64,000 nucleotides of DNA from Eubacteriaceae bacterium (GCA_902362805.1 CABIXY010000001.1:124001-188000); one strand, 5' to 3'; shown: positions 9,145 to 17,958, counted from the first letter of the stretch. Numbers and translations: made by a program. The notes: a model not told the origin generated them from the sequence alone.

Positions 9145-9620
9145 AAAAGAGAGAGCACGACTTCCTTCATTGGAGGTTGAGCTCTTTATTTTATTATGTA
9201 GGAAATATCATCCGAAGGGCAGATTTCCGTATGTTTCAAACAACGTACCTTGCGAAGGGTCGCCCCTTGGGGGGACATGTGGAAATAGGAATCTTGAAGC
9301 TCTAGCCCGATTTACTTTAAGTAAATCGTTGGCAGGTCTCATGCGAAAAGTCCCCAAATCTCGATTTGGCAGACTTGACCGCTTGATTCCGTCATTTCCA
9401 CGTTTTTTATTCGGGGACCGTTTGACTTAAAGTTTTACACACCTGTGGATAGAGATGTGGATAAAATTCAGTGGCAGTTTTTTATAACAGAGGAAATATT
9501 GTTCGAAGACGTATCAAAGCGTCGTCCCTTGCGGGAGACATGAGCGTAAAGAAGTGCTGCTCCGTCATGTATTTATAATAGTTTTATGGGAATTCAACCA
9601 AAAGGAATATAATATCGTTG
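9145..9620. other. Repeat-rich spacer after rpn
   Basis: There is no credible gene here. It holds an imperfect terminator-like hairpin right after rpn (AGAGCACGACTTCC / GGAGGTTGAGCTCT). A dyad CCCGATTTACTT / AAGTAAATCG at 9308-9331 resembles the CGATT stem of the 71-bp element found at 14264 and 20886. A second hairpin is AAGTCCCCAAATC / GATTTGGCAGACTT at 9349-9377. The right copy of the 21-bp repeat (9429-9449) is followed by a perfect DnaA-box sequence (TGTGGATAA, 9456-9464). Confidence 0.6.
9429..9449 (+). repeat. 21-bp direct repeat, right copy
   Basis: Exact copy of 7316-7336, 2,113 bases away in the same orientation. It is followed by TGTGGATAG (9444-9452) and TGTGGATAA (9456-9464), DnaA-box-like words. 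Confidence 0.7.
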
Positions 9621-10337
9621 TCACTGATAAGGTGTTGAAAGGGAATCTGAACTGGTGAATCCAGAGTAAACTTTGTAAAACCACCCAATGATACAGAAAC
9701 AGCCGCCCATGACACATTGTCCCAGGCGGCTGTTTCTGTATGAATCTGCGTCTCCCTGCGGGAACTTGCCTGAATAGTACCTGCTCTGCAGATAACTCGT
9801 GCCTTGGCTATACGGCGCAGCTCCCTTTTTGTAGACTGACGTCTTTCTGCCATCCCGAATCCAGGTATAGCTGAGGTCCCTTTTTCCGAAGAAATCCGCC
9901 TCCCCCGCTGTCACGGTGATTCTGCCTGCTTCCTTATTGTTTCCGTCCAGGAGGATCAGACTGCCCTTACCATCATACTTGCATAGAAACATCGTAGTCC
10001 TAAATCCCGTTGCCTCATCATACTGGCTGTCGTATGGAAGATTGATATAATAATAGTTAAATCCTTCAAATGTCCCCTTATTTTCATTTGCAAATATCAG
10101 ATTCTTTTCATCATAATCTAGGTTTTCATTTCTGAAAAAAATGCAGATGTCATGTCCTGATGTCAGATCCTTTGCAGTATTGAAAACCCCGTGAAAAAGA
10201 ACCGCAGGCCTGCGCAGTTTCTCATCCAGCGCTTTTTCATTATCCCCTCTGATACGGATTAGCCAAAATGCCAAGACAACGATCAGACAGAGAACCACAA
10301 TGATCACGCTGATAACGGTTTTCTTTCTACTTTTCAT
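9621..10337 (-). CDS. Hypothetical membrane-anchored protein, eroded 3' end
   Basis: A 238-aa open frame with an N-terminal anchor (VISVIIVVLCLIVVLAFWLI) and an extracytoplasmic domain of unknown type. AAAGGGGAGGG upstream is a strong RBS, and the ATG overlaps the stop of the preceding leftward ORF by 4 bases, which supports expression. The last 35-40 codons run through a perfect 16-bp inverted repeat (9692-9740) that looks like a terminator, so the natural stop has probably been lost and the tail (GGCFCIIGWFYKVYSGFTSS) is likely artefactual. Function not recognised. Confidence 0.45.
   Translation of the reverse strand: MKSRKKTVISVIIVVLCLIVVLAFWLIRIRGDNEKALDEKLRRPAVLFHGVFNTAKDLTSGHDICIFFRNENLDYDEKNLIFANENKGTFEGFNYYYINLPYDSQYDEATGFRTTMFLCKYDGKGSLILLDGNNKEAGRITVTAGEADFFGKRDLSYTWIRDGRKTSVYKKGAAPYSQGTSYLQSRYYSGKFPQGDADSYRNSRLGQCVMGGCFCIIGWFYKVYSGFTSSDSLSTPYQ
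9692..9740. repeat. Perfect 16-bp inverted repeat (terminator-like)
   Basis: TACAGAAACAGCCGCC and its exact reverse complement are separated by 17 bases. The structure is terminator-like but lies inside the open frame of the leftward hypothetical gene. Confidence 0.75.
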
Positions 10338-10726
10338 TGGAATCCCTCCCCTTTTGATGATATGGAGAAATATGTTATAATTAAATTATACCATTGCATA
10401 TTACCTAATTCAACAAAAACATTTTTATCATATGTATAGTCTGCTACCAAAATGTTAATGTCTTGAGGAAACGTAAAGAAAACTGTCCCAGGATGACATT
10501 CTGTTACGATAACGTTATGCTTTTTGGGAATATCTGCATATTCTCGCGTAACCGCCTCACAGTCAGAGGGTTTTGACAGGGGGTATACCAGATTCCGGCT
10601 ACTTTTCCTATCAATTTCTCCGCCGCTAAGGGCTTCCACAATCCGCAAAAGTAACAGAGCACAGCATATTTGTGAATTCTTCAGAGAATCATGTCCTATC
10701 TCAAGGTCTATGGAGAGATATGGCAT
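10334..10726 (-). CDS. Hypothetical protein, possibly a remnant
   Basis: A 130-aa leftward open frame with no recognised domain and an unimpressive start (GGCGGTAGCAG before the ATG). The main support is the ATGA overlap with the downstream membrane-protein gene, which has a strong RBS. The composition is mixed (a hydrophobic stretch CCALLLLRIVEAL, then a polar C-terminus). The region to its left and right is repeat-rich and gene-poor, so this may be the 3' part of a decayed gene. No function is proposed. Confidence 0.3.
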   Translation of the reverse strand: MPYLSIDLEIGHDSLKNSQICCALLLLRIVEALSGGEIDRKSSRNLVYPLSKPSDCEAVTREYADIPKKHNVIVTECHPGTVFFTFPQDINILVADYTYDKNVFVELGNMQWYNLIITYFSISSKGEGFQ

Positions 10727-10875
10727 CTGCTACCGCCGTAGCGTTACGCGAAACCTCTTGGATAGGACTAAAAAACCTAACTTTATTGTAAAGAATGCTT
10801 ACTCTATACCCCTATCCCGTATACGTCGCGCCATCCAATCGGACAGCATCCCGCTTTTTTGCAGCTCATTTCGAT

Positions 10876-12618
10876 TTATTCATACAGCTTCTGCTCTTTG
10901 CTGATCTTTTCTTCCTCAGACAGGTCAAATCCCAATGTGCCGCCTGGGTTCATGATGCCGTCGGGGTCGAAGTGTTCCTTGAGTGTGCGGAAGACTTCGT
11001 ACTCGTTGTGACCGATAGAATCTTCTAACCAAGGGGCGAACATTTTGCCAATACCGTGGTGATGACTCATGGAGGCGCCGCTCTTTTGAATCGCATCCAG
11101 AATGCCGGCGTGATAGGCTTTGAACTCTGCCGGATCGTGCATCAACGTGATGAAGATCCAGTACAGGTTCGCCCCTTGCGGATAGACGTGAGACATGTGG
11201 GTCATACAGATGGTGTGCGGTCTGGATTTGACGAACTTCCGCACTTCAGCGTGAACCTTGCTCATGTTGCTCCAGTTGACAGAACATTCCATGGTATCCA
11301 TGACCAGGCCGAAGTCCTGCATGGTGTCGCGCATGTAAGGGTCGTTGAACCTGCCTTTCTCCCAGCTCTTTGTCACATAACCGGTCAAAGTCTGCCCGCC
11401 GTACTTGCGGCACACCCGCTTTGTATGCTTTGCCAGATTCTTTGAAAAGCCCTTTTCGCCGTTGGTAAAGGCAAGGAAAAGACACATCTTACCCTCCTCA
11501 AAGCCTTTTAACTTGAACAAGTGACGGAGCGGCGAGTCAATGACGTTATACATATGCAGCATGATGTTGGTTTCTTCCGGATCGGAGAGACGGAACACCG
11601 AAGGATAACCGGCTTCGGACTGCATGATTTCCTTTGCCGCGGCCTGCGCCGTCTCCCAGTCCTTGAACATATAGGAGAATCGTTTAACCGTTTCCGGCGT
11701 GTGGCGGAAAATCTTCAAGGTGACGTGGGTCAATACGCCAAAGGTTCCTTCGCTTCCCATCATGATCTGGTCCAGATCCGGTCCGCAGGCTTTGCGCGGA
11801 TAAGTGTCTGTTTTGATGGGGCCGATCGGCGTGGCATATTCCTGGGCTATGACGATGTCAGAGATGCAGCCGTAATAAGTAGAATTCTGACCGGCGCCGC
11901 GGGTGACGACCCAGCCGCCTACAGAAGAATATTCGAAGCTCTGCGGGAAGTGGCCGCAGGTATAGGCGCGTTTTGCGCCGAAGAGCTCTACCGCATTGTT
12001 GAGTACCTTTTCCAGCTGTGGTCCACTCATACCAGCCTGGACTGTAATCGTTTGGTCTTTTTCATTAAATTCGATGACCTTGTCAAACCGCAGCCGCATA
12101 TCGAGGGAAATTCCGCCTTTCATACATTCTACGCCGCGGGTGACGGAAGAACCGCCGCCATAGACATAGACGGGAATCTTTTCTTGCTGACAGTAGGCGA
12201 CAATCTGCTCCACCTGCTCCTTGGTGTCAGGATATGCAACCACGTCCGGCACATTTTCCACGATTTTGTTGCGCAGCCGCATGATATCGTACATGGTCTT
12301 GCCGTAAGCCACAGACAGTCTTGCATAGTTGTCGCATCTGACAAAATCGTCGCCGCAGATTTCTCTGAATCTGGCAATATGGCGCTCCTCCATCTTGACG
12401 GGGATGTCAAAATCCACCTCGTCCAGACCCAGATCCTCGGTATAGCCTTTGAAATCATCGTCTGTCAGTTCGAAAACGTCTTTGATCATCTTGTAAAGAG
12501 ATTCCCGGGGGGCTTTGATCTGCCTTTTTTCTCCCCATTTAAAAATTGAACGATAGCTTTTGTCTGAGTAGTCTTGGTCGAACCATTTAGGTTCAAATTC
12601 TTTATACGGATGTGACAT
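10876..12618 (-). CDS. FAD-linked oxidase of the AGPS/GlcD type
   Basis: A 580-aa vanillyl-alcohol-oxidase-fold flavoprotein. The FAD-binding PCMH domain shows VYGGGSSVTRGVE (about 155-170), TVQAGMSGPQLEKVL and SSVGGWVVTRGAGQNSTYYG with GSEGTFGVLTHVTLKI. The C-terminal domain ends with SHHHGIGKMFAPWL and FDPDGIMNPGG. The HHHG motif and overall order match alkyldihydroxyacetone-phosphate synthase-like enzymes and related 2-hydroxyacid dehydrogenases. RBS GGAGGAGAACA precedes the ATG. It is the last gene of the leftward kinase/flavoprotein operon, so it probably oxidises or rearranges a phosphorylated or hydroxy-acid intermediate. The substrate is unknown. Confidence 0.88.
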   Translation of the reverse strand: MSHPYKEFEPKWFDQDYSDKSYRSIFKWGEKRQIKAPRESLYKMIKDVFELTDDDFKGYTEDLGLDEVDFDIPVKMEERHIARFREICGDDFVRCDNYARLSVAYGKTMYDIMRLRNKIVENVPDVVAYPDTKEQVEQIVAYCQQEKIPVYVYGGGSSVTRGVECMKGGISLDMRLRFDKVIEFNEKDQTITVQAGMSGPQLEKVLNNAVELFGAKRAYTCGHFPQSFEYSSVGGWVVTRGAGQNSTYYGCISDIVIAQEYATPIGPIKTDTYPRKACGPDLDQIMMGSEGTFGVLTHVTLKIFRHTPETVKRFSYMFKDWETAQAAAKEIMQSEAGYPSVFRLSDPEETNIMLHMYNVIDSPLRHLFKLKGFEEGKMCLFLAFTNGEKGFSKNLAKHTKRVCRKYGGQTLTGYVTKSWEKGRFNDPYMRDTMQDFGLVMDTMECSVNWSNMSKVHAEVRKFVKSRPHTICMTHMSHVYPQGANLYWIFITLMHDPAEFKAYHAGILDAIQKSGASMSHHHGIGKMFAPWLEDSIGHNEYEVFRTLKEHFDPDGIMNPGGTLGFDLSEEEKISKEQKLYE

Positions 12619-12699
12619 TGTTCTCCTCCATTTTCTTGCTGATGTTATGTAATTAACGCATTGTTCTTACAGCTTCGCTGTTAGGAAACGTTCATTGAA

Positions 12700-14253
12700 T
12701 CAGGTGCTTTGATTCCCCTCTTCAGAGGAAAGTACATGATATAATGGTTTTAATTTGTCGAATATCTTTATAAAGATTTCGTTGTAAATCTTGTCGTAGA
12801 TTTTGTGCACCTCCATGTCCGGCTCAAATTTATCTTTGATGTGGACCATGGATGCCGCCGCCTGTTCCAGGTCGTCAAAGCGGCCGATCGCTGTGAAGGC
12901 AATCATGGAACTGCCAATGACTGCCGCCTCGTAGGTCTGGATGCGGTAGACGGGAAGTCCGAACATGTCGGCAGAGATCTGACAGATTTCATCGCTGCGA
13001 GAACCGCCTCCCGCCACATAGACACCCTTCGTCCGCGTGCCCATGCGTCTTTCCAGAGTCTTCATGCCCTCCATCAGCGCAAAGTTGATGCCTTCGACAA
13101 TGGCCCTGTAAATATGTATCCTGGTATGAACATCGGAAAATCCGATGATAGAACCACGAGCGTTGGGCATGGATACGCCTGGTGTAAAGTATGGCTGAAA
13201 GACCAATCCTTCACAGCCAGGAGGAATTTCGGCCAGGCGCCTGTTTAATAGCTCTTCTGCGCTGACACCCTTTTCTTTTGCTTCCCGTTCCTCTTTTTCA
13301 GCAAATTCTTTCTTGAACCAGGAAATCAGCCAATATCCCCTGTATATTTCGATTTCCGGGTTATAGCGTCCTTTAAAGGCTGAGACGTATGGTGGAAAGA
13401 ATCGCTGTGGCTCTACGTACCGGGCAATGGTATATTGGACTGTAGCGGTGGTGCCGAAACTGACGGCAGCTTTTTCCGGCGTGGTACACGATAGACCGAC
13501 AGTTTCGCAGCCTTTATCAGATCCAGTAGCGATCAAAGGCAGGCCCTCCGGGATGCCTGTCTCGAGGGATGCCTTGGCTGTAATTGTTCCCAGCACCTCA
13601 CCGGGTTGTACCAGACTACAGAGTTTCTCTGGCGGAATGGGGAAAACGCAGTTGGTCAGATCCTTAGCGGTCTGCCAGCGGGAATTCTTGTTGTCATAAG
13701 GTACGTGACCGATAATATTTGCGGTAGAATCAATCATTTTGCCGGTAAGACAAAAATTCATGTAGCCTGAAAGCATCAGATACTTATCTGTTTTCTGCCA
13801 GGTTTCTGGTTCGTTCTTCATAATCCAGTTGCAATGACAGATTTTGCGAATAAAATTGGCTGTGGCAGTCATACCGGCAGCCTTGAACAGCATGGCGTTC
13901 TTGGCTGGAATAGGTTCCTCCATCTCGACTTCCCTTTTGTCCAGCCAGAGAATGGCAGGGCGTACAGGCACGCCATCTTTGTCCACGCAGATATCCGTGT
14001 CTCGAATGGTCGTGATACTGACAGCTTTGATGTCATGCCAGAGGTTTCCTGCTGCTGCTTTCAACTCTAGAGAAGCCTGGCAGATTGTTTCCCAATAAAA
14101 TTCACCCCTTTGCTCTGCCCAGCCGGGGTTTTGGGAAAAATACGGCTGTTCAAAATGAATCTGTCTTTTACAGACCAGGTTTCCCCGGTCGTCCACCAGT
14201 ACACCTCGCAGACTCTGGGTTCCGATGTCAAATGTGAGTACCAAAGGTTCCAT
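12700..14253 (-). CDS. FGGY-family carbohydrate kinase
   Basis: A 517-aa sugar/polyol kinase. N-terminal phosphate-1 motif LTFDIGTQSLRGVLVDDRG; FGGY signature region ATGSDKGCETVGLSCTTPEK; C-terminal VAGGGSRSDEICQISADMFG with PVYRIQTYEAAVIGSSMIA. RBS GGAGGTGCAAG precedes the ATG. Directly upstream is a 71-bp element that is 83% identical to one upstream of the second FGGY kinase (21099). It lies between DUF1667/GlpB-like genes and the AGPS-like oxidase, so it should phosphorylate the operon's substrate or an oxidised product. It is closest in feel to xylulo-, glycero- or erythritol-type kinases; the substrate is not assignable. Confidence 0.9.
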   Translation of the reverse strand: MEPLVLTFDIGTQSLRGVLVDDRGNLVCKRQIHFEQPYFSQNPGWAEQRGEFYWETICQASLELKAAAGNLWHDIKAVSITTIRDTDICVDKDGVPVRPAILWLDKREVEMEEPIPAKNAMLFKAAGMTATANFIRKICHCNWIMKNEPETWQKTDKYLMLSGYMNFCLTGKMIDSTANIIGHVPYDNKNSRWQTAKDLTNCVFPIPPEKLCSLVQPGEVLGTITAKASLETGIPEGLPLIATGSDKGCETVGLSCTTPEKAAVSFGTTATVQYTIARYVEPQRFFPPYVSAFKGRYNPEIEIYRGYWLISWFKKEFAEKEEREAKEKGVSAEELLNRRLAEIPPGCEGLVFQPYFTPGVSMPNARGSIIGFSDVHTRIHIYRAIVEGINFALMEGMKTLERRMGTRTKGVYVAGGGSRSDEICQISADMFGLPVYRIQTYEAAVIGSSMIAFTAIGRFDDLEQAAASMVHIKDKFEPDMEVHKIYDKIYNEIFIKIFDKLKPLYHVLSSEEGNQST

Positions 14254-14263
14254 CTTGCACCTC

Positions 14264-14334
14264 CTTATGCTTTGGGAGACCTAATCCGATTCAGCGAAGG
14301 GGAATCGTTGTCAGATCCCCTGTCAAGAGTGCAG
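14264..14334 (-). promoter_or_regulatory. 71-bp shared upstream element, copy 1
   Basis: Read on the minus strand this runs from CTGCACTCTTGAC to CAAAGCATAAG and ends at the RBS of the FGGY kinase. By hand alignment 59 of 71 bases match the copy at 20886-20956, with no gaps. Both can fold with paired GAYCT/AGGTC ends and a CGAT/ATCG inner stem; the loop word CTTCGCT is shared. It could be a structured leader RNA, a protein site or a dispersed repeat. Confidence 0.65.
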
Positions 14335-14386
14335 CCGGTCAGCGCGTGGCACTCGGGCGGCCGCGTCCCACGAACAAAGTGAGTGG

Positions 14387-14758
14387 TTAGGCGTATAAAT
14401 TGGCTGTAGCTATGATTTTGACTCCTGTACCAGCGGCATTTTCAAGAACAACATCACCACAAGTCATTCTCTCAGTTACCAACACGCTTCGCAGTTCCTC
14501 TAAGACCTTAGCAATGGCATATTTGGGGATTTCTCCATCTGTCCGCACGGGCAGATAAGGAAAATCATCAAAGGCCGTCTTGACTGTAGTGGTAAGGGAG
14601 CGAGTAGGATCAGTCAGTTCCCTGCCAGCAAAGGTTTTGCCTCTGACACAGCGATTACCTGTCACTTCCAATTCCCCACCCTCCGTCAATGTGCCGTGGA
14701 GACGACACCCGTTGGGACAGATGATGCAGATCAGATCTTTTTCTATTTTATGACTCAT
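14387..14758 (-). CDS. DUF1667 protein (GlpABC-type redox cassette)
   Basis: A 123-aa protein with the DUF1667 pattern: ICIICPNGCRLHG near the N-terminus, then GNRCVRGKTFAGRELTDPTR and LPVRTDGEIPK. The conserved cysteines suggest metal or Fe-S binding. The family is almost always encoded next to a pair of flavoproteins related to GlpA and the GlpB-like NAD(P)/FAD oxidoreductase, exactly as here. RBS GGAGGTGGCAGAAC precedes the ATG, and the start overlaps the upstream flavoprotein by 11 bases. It is probably a small subunit or electron-transfer component of the dehydrogenase complex. Confidence 0.92.
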   Translation of the reverse strand: MSHKIEKDLICIICPNGCRLHGTLTEGGELEVTGNRCVRGKTFAGRELTDPTRSLTTTVKTAFDDFPYLPVRTDGEIPKYAIAKVLEELRSVLVTERMTCGDVVLENAAGTGVKIIATANLYA

Positions 14759-16052
14759 GTTCTGCCACCTCCATCACAAAATGCAAATCATCTCTTAAAT
14801 CAATTTGCGCGAAATCAACTTCGATTTTTTCCATTTCCGGAGGTCGCAGCCCAATATATTTTTTCCTAAATATTTCCTCATCGCCTAAATACACTTTGAC
14901 GGTGGTATTACCCCGCGTCGCTTTTGTACGGAAAAAAAACGGTACGTTTTCTTTCACACCTGCTGTGACACGGGAAGGGACAATATAGGCAAAATCACTA
15001 CTGTGCTCTATAGAAACGTAATTAGACGATTTATCGCCTGATACATTACAAATTGGCGGATCTTGCTGGCAGACAGACGCTGCAGCAGCGTAATCGGCCG
15101 CAGCCAGACCCGCTTTTTCCCCACTCTCTGAAACATAGTCAACCAGATCGTTAACATGCAATGCATTTCCGCAGCAGAAGACGCCGGGGACTGTAGTTTG
15201 GCAGTTTTGATCGCACAAAGGACCCTTTGTTCCAGGCGAAATGGCCGCGCCTAACGCTTCAGAAAGTTCGTTTTCCGGAATCAACCCTACTGACAAAATC
15301 AAGGTATCACAGGGAATATATTCTTCGGTCCCTGGTATTGGCTGCATTTTTTCATCTACAGCACAAATTGTAATGCCGGTCAGCCGTTCCCGCCCATGGA
15401 CTTCGGTTACGGTGTGAGAAAGATGAAGCGGAATATCGAAATCCACGAGACACTGATAAATGTTCCGTGAAAGTCCGCTCGGTTCCGACTTTGCTTCATA
15501 TACCCCGAGCACCTTTGCCCCCTCTAGAGTCAGGCGTCTGGCCATAATCAGACCGATATCGCCGGAGCCGAGGATGACGCAATTCTTCCCTGGCATCTGC
15601 CCCAGGACGTTGATGAAGTGCTGTGCAGAACCGGCTGTCAATACGCCAGCAGGCCTGGTGCCATGGATAAAGACTTGCTTCGCCGTTCGCTCCCTGCAGC
15701 CGGTGGCTAAGACCAGCGTTTTGGAAAATACTCTTTCATAGCCGCTGCGTTGTGTAAGGGAAAGTGCAAAGCCTTCTTTAGTATTGTTTATTTGCGATGC
15801 AAAGGTTGAGGTTCTGATTTCTACAGGAGTCTGTCTTATTGTTTCTATGTAACGACAGGCATATTCACAGCCTGACAGCTTCTCCCCAAATCTGATAAGA
15901 CCAAAACCGTCGTGAATGCACTGTTTGAGTACGCCGCCCAGACGCTCTTCCCTTTCTATGAGCAGCACCTTTGCTCCCTTTTCGGAGGCAGAAATTGCAG
16001 CGGCAAGACCTGCCGGACCTCCGCCGATTACAGTAACATCATAAATGTCCAT
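14748..16052 (-). CDS. NAD(P)/FAD-dependent oxidoreductase (GlpB-like subunit)
   Basis: A 434-aa pyridine-nucleotide-disulphide-type flavoprotein: N-terminal FAD-binding VTVIGGGPAGLAAAISASEKG, a redox-type segment GGVLKQCIHDGFG, a second Rossmann motif CVILGSGDIGLIMARRL and the late FAD motif VPGVFCCGNALHVNDLVD. A C-terminal beta-rich extension (about 345-434) is typical of the proteins that pair with GlpA-like enzymes and DUF1667. RBS GGGAGGCAGTC. Both ends overlap neighbouring genes (14 and 11 bases), showing a tightly coupled operon. It probably transfers electrons from the dehydrogenase to NAD(P) or a carrier. Confidence 0.9.
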   Translation of the reverse strand: MDIYDVTVIGGGPAGLAAAISASEKGAKVLLIEREERLGGVLKQCIHDGFGLIRFGEKLSGCEYACRYIETIRQTPVEIRTSTFASQINNTKEGFALSLTQRSGYERVFSKTLVLATGCRERTAKQVFIHGTRPAGVLTAGSAQHFINVLGQMPGKNCVILGSGDIGLIMARRLTLEGAKVLGVYEAKSEPSGLSRNIYQCLVDFDIPLHLSHTVTEVHGRERLTGITICAVDEKMQPIPGTEEYIPCDTLILSVGLIPENELSEALGAAISPGTKGPLCDQNCQTTVPGVFCCGNALHVNDLVDYVSESGEKAGLAAADYAAAASVCQQDPPICNVSGDKSSNYVSIEHSSDFAYIVPSRVTAGVKENVPFFFRTKATRGNTTVKVYLGDEEIFRKKYIGLRPPEMEKIEVDFAQIDLRDDLHFVMEVAEHES

Positions 16053-17748
16053 GACTGCCTCCCTTCTCGCCGAGAAGAATTTCGCTGCCGGGATATCCCT
16101 TGCGGACCTGGTCTAAAGGAATCTGTTTTTCAGCAGCAATCAGTCTGATGACTTGCTGTCCGCAGAAACTGCCCTGGCATCGCCCCATACCGGGACGAAC
16201 GCGTCGTTTGATACCGTCTACTGTGTCACAGGGTAAGCTTCTTCTCATAGCATCGAGAATTTCCCCCTTGCTGATTTCTTCGCAGCGACATACAATTTGA
16301 CCGTAATCGGGATTTTCTTCAATCAAGGAGGCCCGCTCCCGATCTGTCAGCACTTTTGGTTTCACAATTGCCTTGCGATGGGGATGGAAATGCAGATTCT
16401 TTTCCGTCTTTCCCAACAATCTTGTAACGATGGATGCTGCCTCCAGGCCGATGGCCGGAGCGGCTGTAAGACCTGGCGACTGGATACCCGCAGCGTGAAC
16501 GATGTTATCAGTGGCTCTCCCCTTCTCTATGATAAAATCTTCCTCATAAGTTGCTGCTCGGATACCGGCAAAATAGGTGATGATATCACTGGCAGTAAGC
16601 CATTTGCCAGCGTGGGCGTGTTTATCAAAAGTATAATAGATACTATCACTGTGCGTGGAAAAATCTTCTTTTTCCATGGTTTCCACCGCATCCGGTCCGA
16701 TCAGGACATTGCCGTCCACAGTTCCGACAATGCCACCGCCTTTGGTATGGCTGCTTTTGGACTGTGTGCCCATTAAAGTATAGATTGTTTTGATATGTCG
16801 CCTGGCTTTCTTGTCGAGAATCGCGTTAGTTCCTTTACGAGGATGAATAGAGAAAAAGCGATCTTCTGCCAACTGAGCGATATCCTCAGCAAAAACGCCG
16901 GCTGCGTTTACCACGACGGCAGGATAGATGGTGCCCCTGTTTGTGGACACACTTTCGATGTGGCCGCTTTTGACTTTCATATCGCAGACCATGGTGTTGA
17001 GTGAAATCTGGGCGCCGTTATCGATGGCATTTTCAGCATAAGCAATGGTAAGACCGTATGGACAGACCATTCCCGCACCGTCAAAGAAAAGAGCACACTT
17101 GGCCTCTGATGATATGTCCGGCTCCAGACGACGGAGCTTCTTTTCTGTGATGACGTGAGCCTTCCCTGCGATTGTCAAGTTCCAGTAAGGGATCGTCAGG
17201 AATAACAGTGGCAGATAACTCTTTTTCTTGAAACAGAGGAACTGGCCACTCCGCTCAAAAGGCACTTCCAAGTCTCTGCAGACCTGGTCGTAGAGAGCGT
17301 TGCCTCGGTTGTTCATTTTCTTTTTCAGCAGGCCGGGACGGATATCGATTCCGGGATGTACCATACCATCGTTCCGCGACGAAGCGTGGAGCGCTACATC
17401 GTATTCCTTGTCGATTAACAAAATGTCTAATTTCTCTTTTGTCAGCTCCCGGGCAATCGCACAACCTACTACCCCGCCACCAATGATGAGCACATCGGGC
17501 TGCCTTCCTTCCAAGGCCTGGTCATGGATTTCTGGCGGTATAGCGGCGGGTTTTTCCAGGTCAGCTGCAGCAATATCATTAATGATGTGTTTCTTGCTGC
17601 CGTTTTTTGCACACATGAGGCCTGCTTCTACCGCCTGTTCCCAAGAATCAACGAGACCAGTAAGACGAAAGCCATACTCAATATCTTCAATACGGACCTT
17701 TCCGCCAAAACGGACGTCCAGCCGTTTCTGTACTTTTTTGATGTTCAA
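16039..17748 (-). CDS. GlpA-like FAD dehydrogenase with BFD [2Fe-2S] domain
   Basis: A 569-aa enzyme. Residues 1-85 form an extra domain (VRIEDIEYGFRLTGLVDSWE with an alternating strand-helix pattern) that looks BON-like. The DAO-type FAD domain follows (VLIIGGGVVGCAIARELTK), with the family phrase HASSRNDGMVHPGIDIRPG, then a BFD-type [2Fe-2S] domain (IVCRCEEISKGEI, then GMGRCQGSFC). The layout matches anaerobic glycerol-3-phosphate dehydrogenase A and 2-hydroxyglutarate-oxidase-like proteins. The start is TTG, with GGAGGTGGGATTCT upstream. First gene of the leftward operon, divergent from a TetR gene. Likely oxidises a phosphorylated polyol or hydroxy acid. Confidence 0.9.
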   Translation of the reverse strand: MNIKKVQKRLDVRFGGKVRIEDIEYGFRLTGLVDSWEQAVEAGLMCAKNGSKKHIINDIAAADLEKPAAIPPEIHDQALEGRQPDVLIIGGGVVGCAIARELTKEKLDILLIDKEYDVALHASSRNDGMVHPGIDIRPGLLKKKMNNRGNALYDQVCRDLEVPFERSGQFLCFKKKSYLPLLFLTIPYWNLTIAGKAHVITEKKLRRLEPDISSEAKCALFFDGAGMVCPYGLTIAYAENAIDNGAQISLNTMVCDMKVKSGHIESVSTNRGTIYPAVVVNAAGVFAEDIAQLAEDRFFSIHPRKGTNAILDKKARRHIKTIYTLMGTQSKSSHTKGGGIVGTVDGNVLIGPDAVETMEKEDFSTHSDSIYYTFDKHAHAGKWLTASDIITYFAGIRAATYEEDFIIEKGRATDNIVHAAGIQSPGLTAAPAIGLEAASIVTRLLGKTEKNLHFHPHRKAIVKPKVLTDRERASLIEENPDYGQIVCRCEEISKGEILDAMRRSLPCDTVDGIKRRVRPGMGRCQGSFCGQQVIRLIAAEKQIPLDQVRKGYPGSEILLGEKGGSHGHL

Positions 17749-17783
17749 AAGAATCCCACCTCCCCGAAAAAAGGTCTCTTTCT

Positions 17784-17805
17784 GAGTCAGCCATACGGCT
17801 AACTC
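17784..17805. promoter_or_regulatory. Candidate operator in the glpA-like / tetR divergent region
   Basis: Inverted repeat GAGTCAGCC / GGCTAACTC (arms match except one central pair) with a 4-base spacer, 36 bases upstream of the TTG of the glpA-like gene and on the side facing the divergent tetR. It is plausible as the TetR site controlling both directions. Confidence 0.4.
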
Positions 17806-17958
17806 TTTCTTACGTTCATTTTACCATTGAAATTCTCGTTGGTCAATGCTATCCTAGATAAGAAGTACCTGAACAACAGTTTTTTCATCTCTTGCATCGC
17901 ATTTTGCCCATGCAGAGAAAACGAAGGCTCCTAGGCAGCCGATGAAAGGAAACCATTT

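Noticed and set aside
9125..9430. 101-aa frame after the Rpn gene
   Set aside because: It runs through hairpins and the repeat-like region; the start lies inside rpn and no RBS is present.
11521..12549. 342-aa plus-strand open frame
   Set aside because: Fully antisense to the well-supported FAD-linked oxidase; low-complexity and no RBS.
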